Assembly (NCBI GenBank): GCA_017552455.1
Contig: JAFZPX010000057.1
Location: 1-51,699, forward strand
DNA: 51,699 nucleotides
Reading direction: 5' to 3'
Origin: Clostridiales bacterium
Lineage (GTDB): Bacteria > Bacillota > Clostridia > Saccharofermentanales > Saccharofermentanaceae
The position numbers were made by a program, and so were the translations under genes. The notes below the pieces were generated by a model that ran no database searches, was not told the origin of the DNA, and saw nothing but the letters and a program-made list of their open reading frames with translations. This document shows, in pieces, positions 16,601-22,866 of the stretch (its first letter is position 1; each line of letters starts with the position of its first letter).

Positions 16601-17585
16601 CGTGAAGCACGAAGCTTGCGCTTTTTACGGTGCCATCCTCTTCCTTGTGAGAAGCCTTGTAAATCGCGTAGAGCTGGGAAGAATCTGCAGAAATGGGAAG
16701 GTATACACAAGATTCATCATTAAAGCCTTTTCCGTCTTTCTCCATGTCCTCATATTCCCATGTAAGACGGCCTTCGATAAGGCTGTTTACGATCTTGTTG
16801 GATGCGATCTCGTCGCGGTAGTTATGAAGGTCGTGCCACATAACAAACTGCGAGAACTTGAACATGCCAAGTACGCATGCGTCGATTATCTGCCAGTCGG
16901 GCTTACTTGCGAGAGCGCCCTTCAAAGTATCAAATACACCCTGAACATCGATTCCGTGTTCGTCGGGAGGAATCTCTTTCTCGAGCTCGGGGATCAGGAT
17001 GTCAAAGTCCTGCTTGAGCTTCTCGAGAAGCGTGATGTTAACGACCGCATCATCGTCGATCTTACGCATGACGTAGCGGCCGACGCCGAATTTACGTACC
17101 AATTCGACCGGCACAAGGACTACAGGAGCATAGCAGTCGGATTCCTTCTTATCGTCGGTCCACTTAAGGAAGCCGCACGCGAGGAAGAGTGTGCCTGCGC
17201 CGTCCTCATCGAGCGCACTGCGCGACTCTCTGTAGAGTTTCTTGAGTCTGTCTTCGAGATCTTTGGTGGGAAGGGCGGAGTAGAGTTTCTTATCCTCGTT
17301 GCCTTTGTTCAGGATCTCATTGAAGCTTTCTGTATCAACCAGATCTTCGAGTTCATATTCCCTGGCGGGGATAGCCTCTTCGCCGGCTTCTGTTCTAGAG
17401 ATTATCGAGTATTCTTTATCGTCTGAGATATCGTCTTCGACGGTGCAGGAGGAAGTTACCAGCAACGGTACCGTGCTGCCTTTCATCTTCACATTAAGAA
17501 GTGCATTACGTGTCGTGAGATCGAGAAGCTTACGTTCCCACAGATCGAACTTGTCCTTAGCTCTGGAAGATGTGTTCTCAGACAT
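13680..17585 (-). CDS. DUF4011-helicase-nuclease, Hhe-like defence protein
   Basis: The 0-frame product is 1,301 residues. The order is: DUF4011 at the N-terminus (WERKLLDLTTRNALLNVKMK); SF1 helicase with Walker A G329-S336 (GPPGTGKS), a Walker B with D870-E871 (FDEAS), LLWHYRSRHESL, and a late NVAVTRSR motif near residue 1105; then a restriction-endonuclease-like (MTES_1575/Vsr-type) domain at about 1165-1265. Families of this kind unwind and cut DNA. The same order, ended by DUF3320, was reported from memory as the single-gene anti-phage system Hhe. In the nuclease domain the usual GIECDG reads GILIDG, so the expected Glu is missing. AAGGAGA precedes the start. The 0 frame ends in an Ala/Glu/Pro-rich tail just after an A9 run. 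Confidence 0.85.
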   Translation of the reverse strand: MSENTSSRAKDKFDLWERKLLDLTTRNALLNVKMKGSTVPLLVTSSCTVEDDISDDKEYSIISRTEAGEEAIPAREYELEDLVDTESFNEILNKGNEDKKLYSALPTKDLEDRLKKLYRESRSALDEDGAGTLFLACGFLKWTDDKKESDCYAPVVLVPVELVRKFGVGRYVMRKIDDDAVVNITLLEKLKQDFDILIPELEKEIPPDEHGIDVQGVFDTLKGALASKPDWQIIDACVLGMFKFSQFVMWHDLHNYRDEIASNKIVNSLIEGRLTWEYEDMEKDGKGFNDESCVYLPISADSSQLYAIYKASHKEEDGTVKSASFVLHGPPGTGKSQTITSIIANAVANGQKVLFAAEKKAALDVVYARLSKIGLAPFCLELHSNKVRKGYVLDQLKEAYEVRHTTVTDPDYQKKQDDICARREELSSYTDELTAVRPCGYTLYEMLNIYAENEGTPNVILESGFEEGLTEERINASETALAEFIAAGNGLAGKLPYIKATEYSQDTKIKLGAELSSFKAATDKYEQAFNAVKASFPSLEAGADLVAADRTAAKIDRFLGARTEILKTWSMEFLAQDASSLKASYEAASNKWGPLKSGALKKVYAAVKTYDKSGNAEPELGKHIDTLLAYKNEFAAMGFDTAAGVPAVLGEFKQARQEFDAARGAVISRLGIKILEPGTTSADFNSVISIIDDITANESSIRPRIILNGASAKCNNLKLHALIEAFSKGDVNEETLIPAFMKAWSKLLICKTIDGSEVLRTFSGSIFDDKIKKLKALSDEFETITREDIRRKLMQRSMMQDMETANKDSALGKLQRAIKSHGRGISIRSLMREISNVVLELTPCVLMSPMSAAQFIEPSEEPMFDLVIFDEASQLPTCKAVGVLARGKNAVVVGDPNQMPPTSFFKEQVFDDENYEVEDLESILDDCLAVGMPESRLLWHYRSRHESLITFSNRAFYDSKLYTFPSVDDIKSRVTLVPCNGTFDSGKTRTNEVEARAVVDELVARSKDPVNSKLTHGIVTFNIQQQNLIEDMIDEACRTDADFEKWAFGSEEPIFIKNLENVQGDERDVILFSVSYGPDPEGKVSMNFGPLNRDGGWRRLNVAVTRSRCEMKVFSSLEPEQIKVSEATPEGVKAFKRFLMYAEGNELWCEDLKADASSESAHKASTGIIESIRKSLADAGYETEKSIGKSGFKVDIGVRKKDTDSYCLGILIDGSATGSHTTATAREIAQPAILKGLGWKTIKIWSIDWWENSESVIKAILDKINKVEAPKEAAPAPEAEALAEEAPEVPAQPAEDAKKNE

Positions 17586-17623
17586 AGTCTTTCTCCTTAT
17601 TCCACTAAAGTGAACAGTTACAT

Positions 17624-17629
17624 TATAAT
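17624..17629 (+). promoter_or_regulatory. -10 box for the DUF389 operon
   Basis: TATAAT 33 bases before the DUF389 start, within the 76-base divergent gap between it and the helicase gene. No good -35 box is seen. Confidence 0.35.
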
Positions 17630-17661
17630 ATAAAAAACGGTTGATGATTAAAGGGAGACCT

Positions 17662-18426
17662 ATGGAAGATCAAAAGCGCAGAATGTCCATTAAGTCTATA
17701 TTCTCGCTCCACGAAGATGCAGCGAGCCATGAGGAGATCCGCGACAGACTTCTGTCTGGAGGTCGTGTTACCGGAACCAACATGGTCGTCATGATCTGTG
17801 CGATCGGTATAGCATCCGTAGGACTTAACATGAACTCCACAGCAGTCATTATCGGAGCGATGCTCATATCGCCTCTTATGGGAAGTATCCTCGCCATGGC
17901 TTACGGCTCGGTGTCGGGTGATCTGACGATCGCCAAGAACCACACTGTCGGCTTCTTATTCCAGGTCTTTGCGAGTGTTATGGCCGCGACTTTGTACTTC
18001 CTGTTGTCGCCTGTTAAGGAAGCGACACCGGAGATCATCGCGAGAACGAATCCGACGTTTTATGATGTGATAGTCGCGCTTTTCGGCGGGGTGGCAGGCA
18101 TCATCGGCCAGACCCGTAAGGACAAGGCTAACAACATAGTTCCGGGAGTCGCGATCGCGACGGCTCTCATGCCCCCTTTGTGTGTGTGCGGTTATTCCAT
18201 CGCGAGAGGCGACTGGGCCATGCTCGGCGGCGCCGCATATCTGTTCCTCATAAATACATACTTCATCTTCATGTCAGCGTCCATGATCCTCTCGCTTCTC
18301 AAGATCCCGCGCGTCCGCGAGCTTACCGAGAAGCAATGGAAAAGAAGGAAGCGCATCATGATCCGTAACACGATCATTATCATCATCCCGAGCATCATCT
18401 ACGCGATCGGTATGTTCGCAGAATGA
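17662..18426 (+). CDS. DUF389 family membrane protein
   Basis: 254 residues when started at the ATG at 17662, where AAAGGGAG lies six bases upstream; the TTG or ATG at 17641-17644 lacks a ribosome site. Five or six membrane helices include the family hallmarks NSTAVIIGAMLISPLMGSIL and VPGVAIATALMPPLCVCGYS. The protein covers essentially only the DUF389 membrane domain, without the long N-terminal region of some members. No transport activity is established for the family. Its stop overlaps the HAD gene start by four bases (ATGA), so the two are translationally coupled. Confidence 0.88.
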   Translation: MEDQKRRMSIKSIFSLHEDAASHEEIRDRLLSGGRVTGTNMVVMICAIGIASVGLNMNSTAVIIGAMLISPLMGSILAMAYGSVSGDLTIAKNHTVGFLFQVFASVMAATLYFLLSPVKEATPEIIARTNPTFYDVIVALFGGVAGIIGQTRKDKANNIVPGVAIATALMPPLCVCGYSIARGDWAMLGGAAYLFLINTYFIFMSASMILSLLKIPRVRELTEKQWKRRKRIMIRNTIIIIIPSIIYAIGMFAE

Positions 18427-19121
18427 CGGGTATTGTCTTCGACATCGATGACACACTGTACAGCAGGCAGGACCTGTTCGTTAAAGCTGCAGAGAATGTG
18501 CTCGGTATAAGTGTCAGTGATCCGCGCGAATTCGTGCGCATCTTCTATGCCAAGAGTGATCTTAATACCGCTGAACTTGAGGCGGGACTAATCACTACCC
18601 GTGAGTGTAACGGCTGGAGGTTCGAGGAGACATTCATCGAAATGGGACTGCCCTTTGCTCCCGGCGACGGAGTGCTTGCTGCTGATGCTTACCTTGAACT
18701 TCAAAGCCACATGAGCCTTACGGAAGACATGAAGGCTCTTCTGTCTTCGCTTCGCGGGAAGGGTGATGTGATACTCGGAGTCCTGACTGCAGGTGAATCG
18801 GCGCATCAGTGGAATAAGGTTGATATGCTCGGGTTGTGCTCATGGATACCGCGTGAGAATGTAATCGTTGCAGGTGATGTCGGCGTGAGTAAGCCTGATG
18901 TGAAGATCTTCCGTTTGGTGGAGGAGCGTCTTGGTCTGCAGGCTTCTGATATGTGGATGATCGGAGACTCGTATAAGCACGATATAAAGGGTGCTCTTGA
19001 TGCGGGCTGGCATGCGGTATGGCTTAACCGCCGCGGACTGTCTGTTGACGGCCCGATGCCTGACTTCGAAGTCCTCGATGACGAGGACCTTACGGGTACT
19101 TTAAGAAGGGAGTTTCTGTGA
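18423..19121 (+). CDS. HAD-superfamily hydrolase
   Basis: 232 residues. Motif I is DIDDTLY (nucleophile and acid/base Asp near residues 7-9), motif II is the Thr of LGVLTAG, motif III a Lys in GVSKPDVKIF, and motif IV GDSYKHDIKGA. An alpha-helical C1-type cap lies between motifs I and II (about 17-90). Members of this subgroup dephosphorylate small metabolites such as phosphoglycolate, nucleotides or sugar phosphates; the exact substrate is not readable. It is coupled to the DUF389 gene in front and to a small gene behind (TGATG at 19119-19123). Confidence 0.88.
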   Translation: MTGIVFDIDDTLYSRQDLFVKAAENVLGISVSDPREFVRIFYAKSDLNTAELEAGLITTRECNGWRFEETFIEMGLPFAPGDGVLAADAYLELQSHMSLTEDMKALLSSLRGKGDVILGVLTAGESAHQWNKVDMLGLCSWIPRENVIVAGDVGVSKPDVKIFRLVEERLGLQASDMWMIGDSYKHDIKGALDAGWHAVWLNRRGLSVDGPMPDFEVLDDEDLTGTLRREFL

Positions 19122-19333
19122 TGTTTGGAAAGAAGAAAAACAATACGCCTTCTTATGATAAAGAGCATGAAGTTCCCGCGCTTAAAAGCAGTATCTGCAC
19201 AGGTGAACAGACCGCGGGATTTCTTAATCTCGAGACAAATAAATTCCGCGATGTAATGCTCATCAAGTCGCCCGCCGATCTTGAGGTTTTTAAGCACACT
19301 TACGGCGTGGATGAGTTAAAGAAAATCTACTGA
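19121..19333 (+). CDS. Small hypothetical protein
   Basis: About 70 residues. The ATG at 19121 shares its A with the stop of the HAD gene and has AAGAAGGGAG upstream; the GTG at 19118 is less likely. The product starts with a basic tail (FGKKKNN) and contains VPALKSSICTGEQTAGFLN and DLEVFKHTYGVDEL, soluble and without a signal. I recognise no domain. The tight coupling suggests it works with the HAD protein. Its 3' end overlaps the convergent FeoB-associated gene by seven bases. Confidence 0.65.
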   Translation: MFGKKKNNTPSYDKEHEVPALKSSICTGEQTAGFLNLETNKFRDVMLIKSPADLEVFKHTYGVDELKKIY

Positions 19334-19479
19334 TCCTTTGTTGTACACGAATCGCCGTAAGGGCAGGAAGAACAGGAGCCGTGGCAACCGCCCTTCTTCT
19401 TACTGCGGACGATGCTTATAACTGCAAGTACCACGCCGCCTGCGACTATCGCTAATATGATGCAATCCCAGATATTCAT
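19327..19479 (-). CDS. FeoB-associated Cys-rich membrane protein
   Basis: 50 residues. One membrane helix (about 5-25) is followed by a basic stretch (RSKKKGG) and a cysteine cluster (CHGSCSSCPYGDSC), the pattern of the FeoB-associated Cys-rich family (PF12669). It starts seven bases after the stop of the FeoAB fusion gene and must share its transcript. Such proteins probably assist ferrous iron uptake by FeoB at the inner face of the membrane, perhaps by handing on iron; this is inferred from constant gene association. Confidence 0.85.
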   Translation of the reverse strand: MNIWDCIILAIVAGGVVLAVISIVRSKKKGGCHGSCSSCPYGDSCTTKDQ

Positions 19480-19486
19480 GTGAGTA

Positions 19487-21844
19487 TCAGCTCAGTCCGC
19501 ACAACATGCCGATCAGTCTTGCGATAAACGCCATTACCCATGCGAGAGTGCACTGGAATATGACGACGGAGAGTGCCCATTTTCGTCCCATTTCGCGACG
19601 GATGGCAGCGACGGCTGCGACGCAGGGTGTGTAGATCAGTGAGAATACGAGCATCGAGACCGCGGTAAGTGTGCCGAGGGAGGAGACGCTCTCGCCGAAC
19701 ATGGTCGACATGACGGAGACTACGCTTTCTTTTGCCATGAAGCCCGAGATGAGAGACGTGATGATGCGCCAGTCGCCGAGTCCTATCGGTGCCATGACGG
19801 GCTCGAGGATGCCCGCGATGCTTGCAAGCATACTGTTCTGTGTGTCCTGCGTCAGGTTAAGACCGAAGTCGAAGTGCGAAAGGAACCAGACTACGATCGT
19901 CGCGATGAGGATGACGGAGAATGCGCGCTGGATGAAGTCCTTGCTCTTCTCCCACATGAGCTGAGTGACGTTGCGAACGCCCGGCAGACGGTAGTTCGGA
20001 AGTTCCATGACAAACGGGACGGCCTCGCCCTTGAAGATCGTGTGCTTGAAGCCTGTCGCCGCGACTATTCCCGTGATGATGCCGAGGATGTAGATCAATG
20101 TGACGATCAGCCAGCTGTAGCCGGGGAAGAAGACGTTTACGAAGAAGCCGTATATCGGAAGCTTTGCCGTGCACGACATGAAGGGAGTAAGAAGGATAGT
20201 CATCTTACGGTCGCGCTCGGAAGGAAGCGTTCTTGAGGACATAACGGCGGGTACCGTGCAGCCGAAGCCAATGAGCATCGGCACGATACTTCTTCCGGAA
20301 AGACCGATCTTTCTCAGGAGTTTATCCATAACGAAAGCTACACGTGCGATGTAGCCGCTGTCTTCAAGCATCGAAAGGAAGAAGAACAGCAGTATGACGA
20401 TAGGAAGGAAGCTGACGACAGTGCCGACACCCTCGAAGATTCCGTCGAGTATGAGGCTTTGGATCGCGTCGGTGACGTTCGCGGCCACCATGCCTTTTTC
20501 CACAAGGTTGCTTAAGGCTTCGATGCCGTCCGCTATAAGATCCTGGAAGAAAGGTCCTATAAGGAAGAACGTAAGATAGAACACGAGGCCCATGATGAGT
20601 ATGAACATCGGGATAGCGGTGAACTTACCTGTAAGTACGCTGTCGATCTTACGGCTTCTTATGTGTTCGCGGCTCTCGTGAGGCTTGATGACACACTCAT
20701 CGCACAGCTTCTGTATGAAGTCGAATCTCATCTCCGCCATTGCTGCACTGTGATCGAGGCCGCGCTCGTTCTCCATCTGAATGATTATGTGTTCGAGCAT
20801 CTCCTGCTCGTTCTTGTCGAGTTTAAGGATATCTACGAATGACATGTCGCCTTCGAGAAGCTTTGCTGCCGCGAATCTGAAGGGGATGCCTTCACGCTTG
20901 CCGTGGTCCTCGATGAGGTGGCTGACCGCGTGGAAAGCTCTGTGTACAGCGCCTCCGTGATCTTCCGGGTCGCAGTAGTCGTATCTTACGGGGCGCTCCT
21001 GGTATTTCGCGATGTGGATCGCATGACGTACAAGCTCGTCTACACCTTCGTTCTTGGCAGCGGAGATAGGTACTACAGGTACTCCGAGCATAGCCTCCAT
21101 TGAGTTAACGTCGACAGTACCGCCGTTGCCGCGAAGCTCGTCCATCATGTTAAGAGCAACTACCATCGGGACGTTCATCTCGAGAAGCTGCATCGTAAGA
21201 TACAGGTTACGCTCGATGTTAGTCGCGTCTACGATGTTGATTATTGCCTTGGGTTTCTCGTTAAGCACGAAGTTTCTCGATACCATCTCTTCGCTAGAGA
21301 AGGGGGACATCGAGTAAATGCCGGGAAGGTCTGTGATCAGTGTGTTTTCCTGCCCTCTGATCTGACCGTCCTTGCGGTCGACCGTAACTCCGGGGAAGTT
21401 ACCGACATGCTGGTTGGATCCTGTGAGCTGATTAAAGAGCGTAGTCTTACCGCAGTTCTGGTTGCCTACCAGTGCGAATGTCAGAAGTGTTCCGTCGGGA
21501 AGTGGATCGCCGTCACCTTCGCGGTGGAATTTACCTTCCTCACCGAGACCCGGGTGTTCATTGGTCTTGCGTCCGGACAGGGTCTTCTTGTTTACCTGCT
21601 TCTCTGATTCTTCGCCGGGTTCTATCTGTTCTATCTCGATTTGCTCGGCCTCTGCGAGTCTTAGAGTCAACTCGTATCCGTGTATGCGAAGTTCCATGGG
21701 GTCGCCCAAAGGAGCGAGCTTGATCACCGTGACTTCAGCTCCGGGGATCATACCCATATCGAGAAAATGCTGTCTTAATGCGCCCTCGCCGCCGACAGTT
21801 GTGATTCTGGCGGACTGACCGGGCTGTAACGAATTAAGCTTCAT
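19487..21844 (-). CDS. feoB: Ferrous iron transporter, FeoA-FeoB fusion
   Basis: 785 residues. Residues 1-75 are a complete FeoA SH3-like domain (LDMGMIPGAEVTVIKLAPLGD); a charged linker leads to the FeoB GTPase from about 120, with G1 GNQNCGKT, the GNFPGVTV switch region, DLPGIYS (G3) and NMMDE (G4). The membrane part has two Gate-type halves with the conserved cysteines in LIGFGCTVPAVM and TPFMSCTAKLPIYGFF. It imports Fe2+ under anaerobic conditions. The FeoA fusion replaces a separate partner. It follows the DtxR-family gene by two bases and is the second FeoB in the locus. Confidence 0.95.
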   Translation of the reverse strand: MKLNSLQPGQSARITTVGGEGALRQHFLDMGMIPGAEVTVIKLAPLGDPMELRIHGYELTLRLAEAEQIEIEQIEPGEESEKQVNKKTLSGRKTNEHPGLGEEGKFHREGDGDPLPDGTLLTFALVGNQNCGKTTLFNQLTGSNQHVGNFPGVTVDRKDGQIRGQENTLITDLPGIYSMSPFSSEEMVSRNFVLNEKPKAIINIVDATNIERNLYLTMQLLEMNVPMVVALNMMDELRGNGGTVDVNSMEAMLGVPVVPISAAKNEGVDELVRHAIHIAKYQERPVRYDYCDPEDHGGAVHRAFHAVSHLIEDHGKREGIPFRFAAAKLLEGDMSFVDILKLDKNEQEMLEHIIIQMENERGLDHSAAMAEMRFDFIQKLCDECVIKPHESREHIRSRKIDSVLTGKFTAIPMFILIMGLVFYLTFFLIGPFFQDLIADGIEALSNLVEKGMVAANVTDAIQSLILDGIFEGVGTVVSFLPIVILLFFFLSMLEDSGYIARVAFVMDKLLRKIGLSGRSIVPMLIGFGCTVPAVMSSRTLPSERDRKMTILLTPFMSCTAKLPIYGFFVNVFFPGYSWLIVTLIYILGIITGIVAATGFKHTIFKGEAVPFVMELPNYRLPGVRNVTQLMWEKSKDFIQRAFSVILIATIVVWFLSHFDFGLNLTQDTQNSMLASIAGILEPVMAPIGLGDWRIITSLISGFMAKESVVSVMSTMFGESVSSLGTLTAVSMLVFSLIYTPCVAAVAAIRREMGRKWALSVVIFQCTLAWVMAFIARLIGMLCGLS

Positions 21845-21846
21845 GA

Positions 21847-22212
21847 TTACTTCTTATGCTGTGCCTGATGCGCCTTGATCGCATTGAAAGTCTTATCACT
21901 TATATAGTGTTCGATGCGGCATGCGTCTTCGGAGGCTGTCTTCTCGTCTACGCCGATGCTCATGAGCATTTCCGTAAGGACTACGTGACGCTCGTAGATC
22001 TTCTTAGCCTTGGCGGAACCTTTACGTGTGAGCTTGAGAGAACCGTCTTCTTCAACTTTGACAAGGTCGTCTTCCTTAAGTATGCCGAGTGCGCGGCTTA
22101 CGGAAGGCTTGCTGAAGCCCATATAGTTGCCAACATCGATGGCACGGACGTTGGGATTCTCCTGGGAAAGGACATAAATAGTCTCAAGGTACATCTCTCC
22201 GGATTCCTGCAT
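21847..22212 (-). CDS. DtxR/MntR-family metal-dependent repressor
   Basis: 121 residues with GGGGGAG as ribosome site. The N-terminal winged helix (AIDVGNYMGFSKPSVSRALG, then GILKEDDLVKVE) is followed by the dimerisation/metal domain with conserved His and Glu residues (ERHVVLTEML, ASEDACRIEHYISD). There is no SH3-like third domain, so it resembles MntR and short clostridial IdeR-like repressors. It is the first gene of the leftward Feo operon and faces a promoter with three palindromes of the family type, so it very likely controls iron uptake in both directions. Whether Fe2+ or Mn2+ is the co-repressor cannot be told. Confidence 0.9.
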   Translation of the reverse strand: MQESGEMYLETIYVLSQENPNVRAIDVGNYMGFSKPSVSRALGILKEDDLVKVEEDGSLKLTRKGSAKAKKIYERHVVLTEMLMSIGVDEKTASEDACRIEHYISDKTFNAIKAHQAQHKK

Positions 22213-22293
22213 AAGTTTGTCTCCCCCTATTAATAATTCCTACAAGGGTTAGCATATCACAACTGCGTCTGAAGCGCTATATGAAAATAACTA

Positions 22294-22322
22294 TTGACAA
22301 GTTAGCGACCGGTAACTACAAT
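22294..22322 (+). promoter_or_regulatory. SigA-type promoter of the rightward feo operon
   Basis: TTGACA (22294-22299), a 17-base spacer and TACAAT (22317-22322). The first repressor palindrome fills the spacer, so bound repressor would block RNA polymerase. Confidence 0.8.
22301..22316. promoter_or_regulatory. DtxR-like operator 1
   Basis: GTTAGCGACCGGTAAC: arms of six bases with one mismatch around a four-base centre. It lies exactly between the -35 and -10 boxes. Confidence 0.7.
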
Positions 22323-22329
22323 GTGTGCG

Positions 22330-22345
22330 GTTAGCCTCGTCTAAC
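22330..22345. promoter_or_regulatory. DtxR-like operator 2
   Basis: GTTAGCCTCGTCTAAC: five of six arm bases pair. It covers the expected transcription start. Confidence 0.7.
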
Positions 22346-22363
22346 TAATTTATATAAGTGCTG

Positions 22364-22379
22364 GTTAGCGGAAGCTAAC
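22364..22379. promoter_or_regulatory. DtxR-like operator 3
   Basis: GTTAGCGGAAGCTAAC: perfect 6-4-6 palindrome just before the first feoA ribosome site. The half-site GTTAG is the core of the known DtxR/IdeR box. Confidence 0.75.
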
Positions 22380-22396
22380 GTATGGAGGAGACAATG

Positions 22397-22606
22397 ATGC
22401 CGTTGGTTATGGCAGATATGGGAGAGCCTCAGATTATAAAGAAGATCGGCGGAAGTCCTGAAGTAAAGAAACATCTGGAAGACCTGGGATTCAACGTCGG
22501 CGGCGAGGTTAGTGTTGTCAGCAGTCTTAACGGAAATCTCATCGTTAAGGTCAAGCAAAGCCGCGTCGCCGTAAGTGAAGAACTTGCCAGAAGAATCATG
22601 ATCTGA
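22397..22606 (+). CDS. feoA: FeoA-family protein
   Basis: About 69 residues. The start at 22397 is preferred because GGAGGAG (22384-22390) then lies at normal distance; 22382 and 22394 are too close or upstream of it. The protein has the small SH3-like FeoA pattern (HLEDLGFNVGGEVSVVSSLN, ending RVAVSEELARRI). FeoA proteins bind or modulate FeoB. Two consecutive FeoA genes precede FeoB; this one is the more divergent, with MADMGEP at the N-terminus. Confidence 0.88.
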   Translation: MPLVMADMGEPQIIKKIGGSPEVKKHLEDLGFNVGGEVSVVSSLNGNLIVKVKQSRVAVSEELARRIMI

Positions 22607-22623
22607 ATAACAGGAGGAAATAT

Positions 22624-22845
22624 ATGAAGACGTTGAAGGATGTAAAGATCGGTCAGACGGTCAAAGTGGTCAAGCTTCACGGCGGGGGTGCCGTCAAGCG
22701 CCGCATTATGGACATGGGTATCACAAAGAATACCGATGTCTATGTTCGTAAGGTAGCTCCGCTCGGAGACCCGGTCGAAGTAACGGTAAGAAACTATGAG
22801 CTTTCGCTTCGTAAGGCTGATGCCGAGATGATCGAAGTCGAGTAA
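22624..22845 (+). CDS. feoA: FeoA-family protein
   Basis: 73 residues, ribosome site AGGAGGA. A canonical FeoA: VKIGQTVKVVKLHGGGAVKR, then MDMGITKNTDVYVRKVAPLG and YELSLRKADAEMIEV. It matches the fused FeoA domain of the leftward FeoAB protein closely in its RKVAPLGDPVEV segment. Cytosolic partner of the FeoB encoded 22 bases downstream. Confidence 0.93.
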   Translation: MKTLKDVKIGQTVKVVKLHGGGAVKRRIMDMGITKNTDVYVRKVAPLGDPVEVTVRNYELSLRKADAEMIEVE

Positions 22846-22866
22846 AGAAGGAGAGGAATTGGAGTA

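Noticed and set aside
17641..17661. Longer N-terminus for the DUF389 protein
   Set aside because: The TTG and ATG at 17641-17644 have no ribosome site, whereas AAAGGGAG precedes the ATG at 17662.
22248..22263. Fourth DtxR box near the repressor start
   Set aside because: Only one half-site (GTTAGC) is good; three of six bases match in the other arm, so it is too weak to list, though autoregulation is possible.
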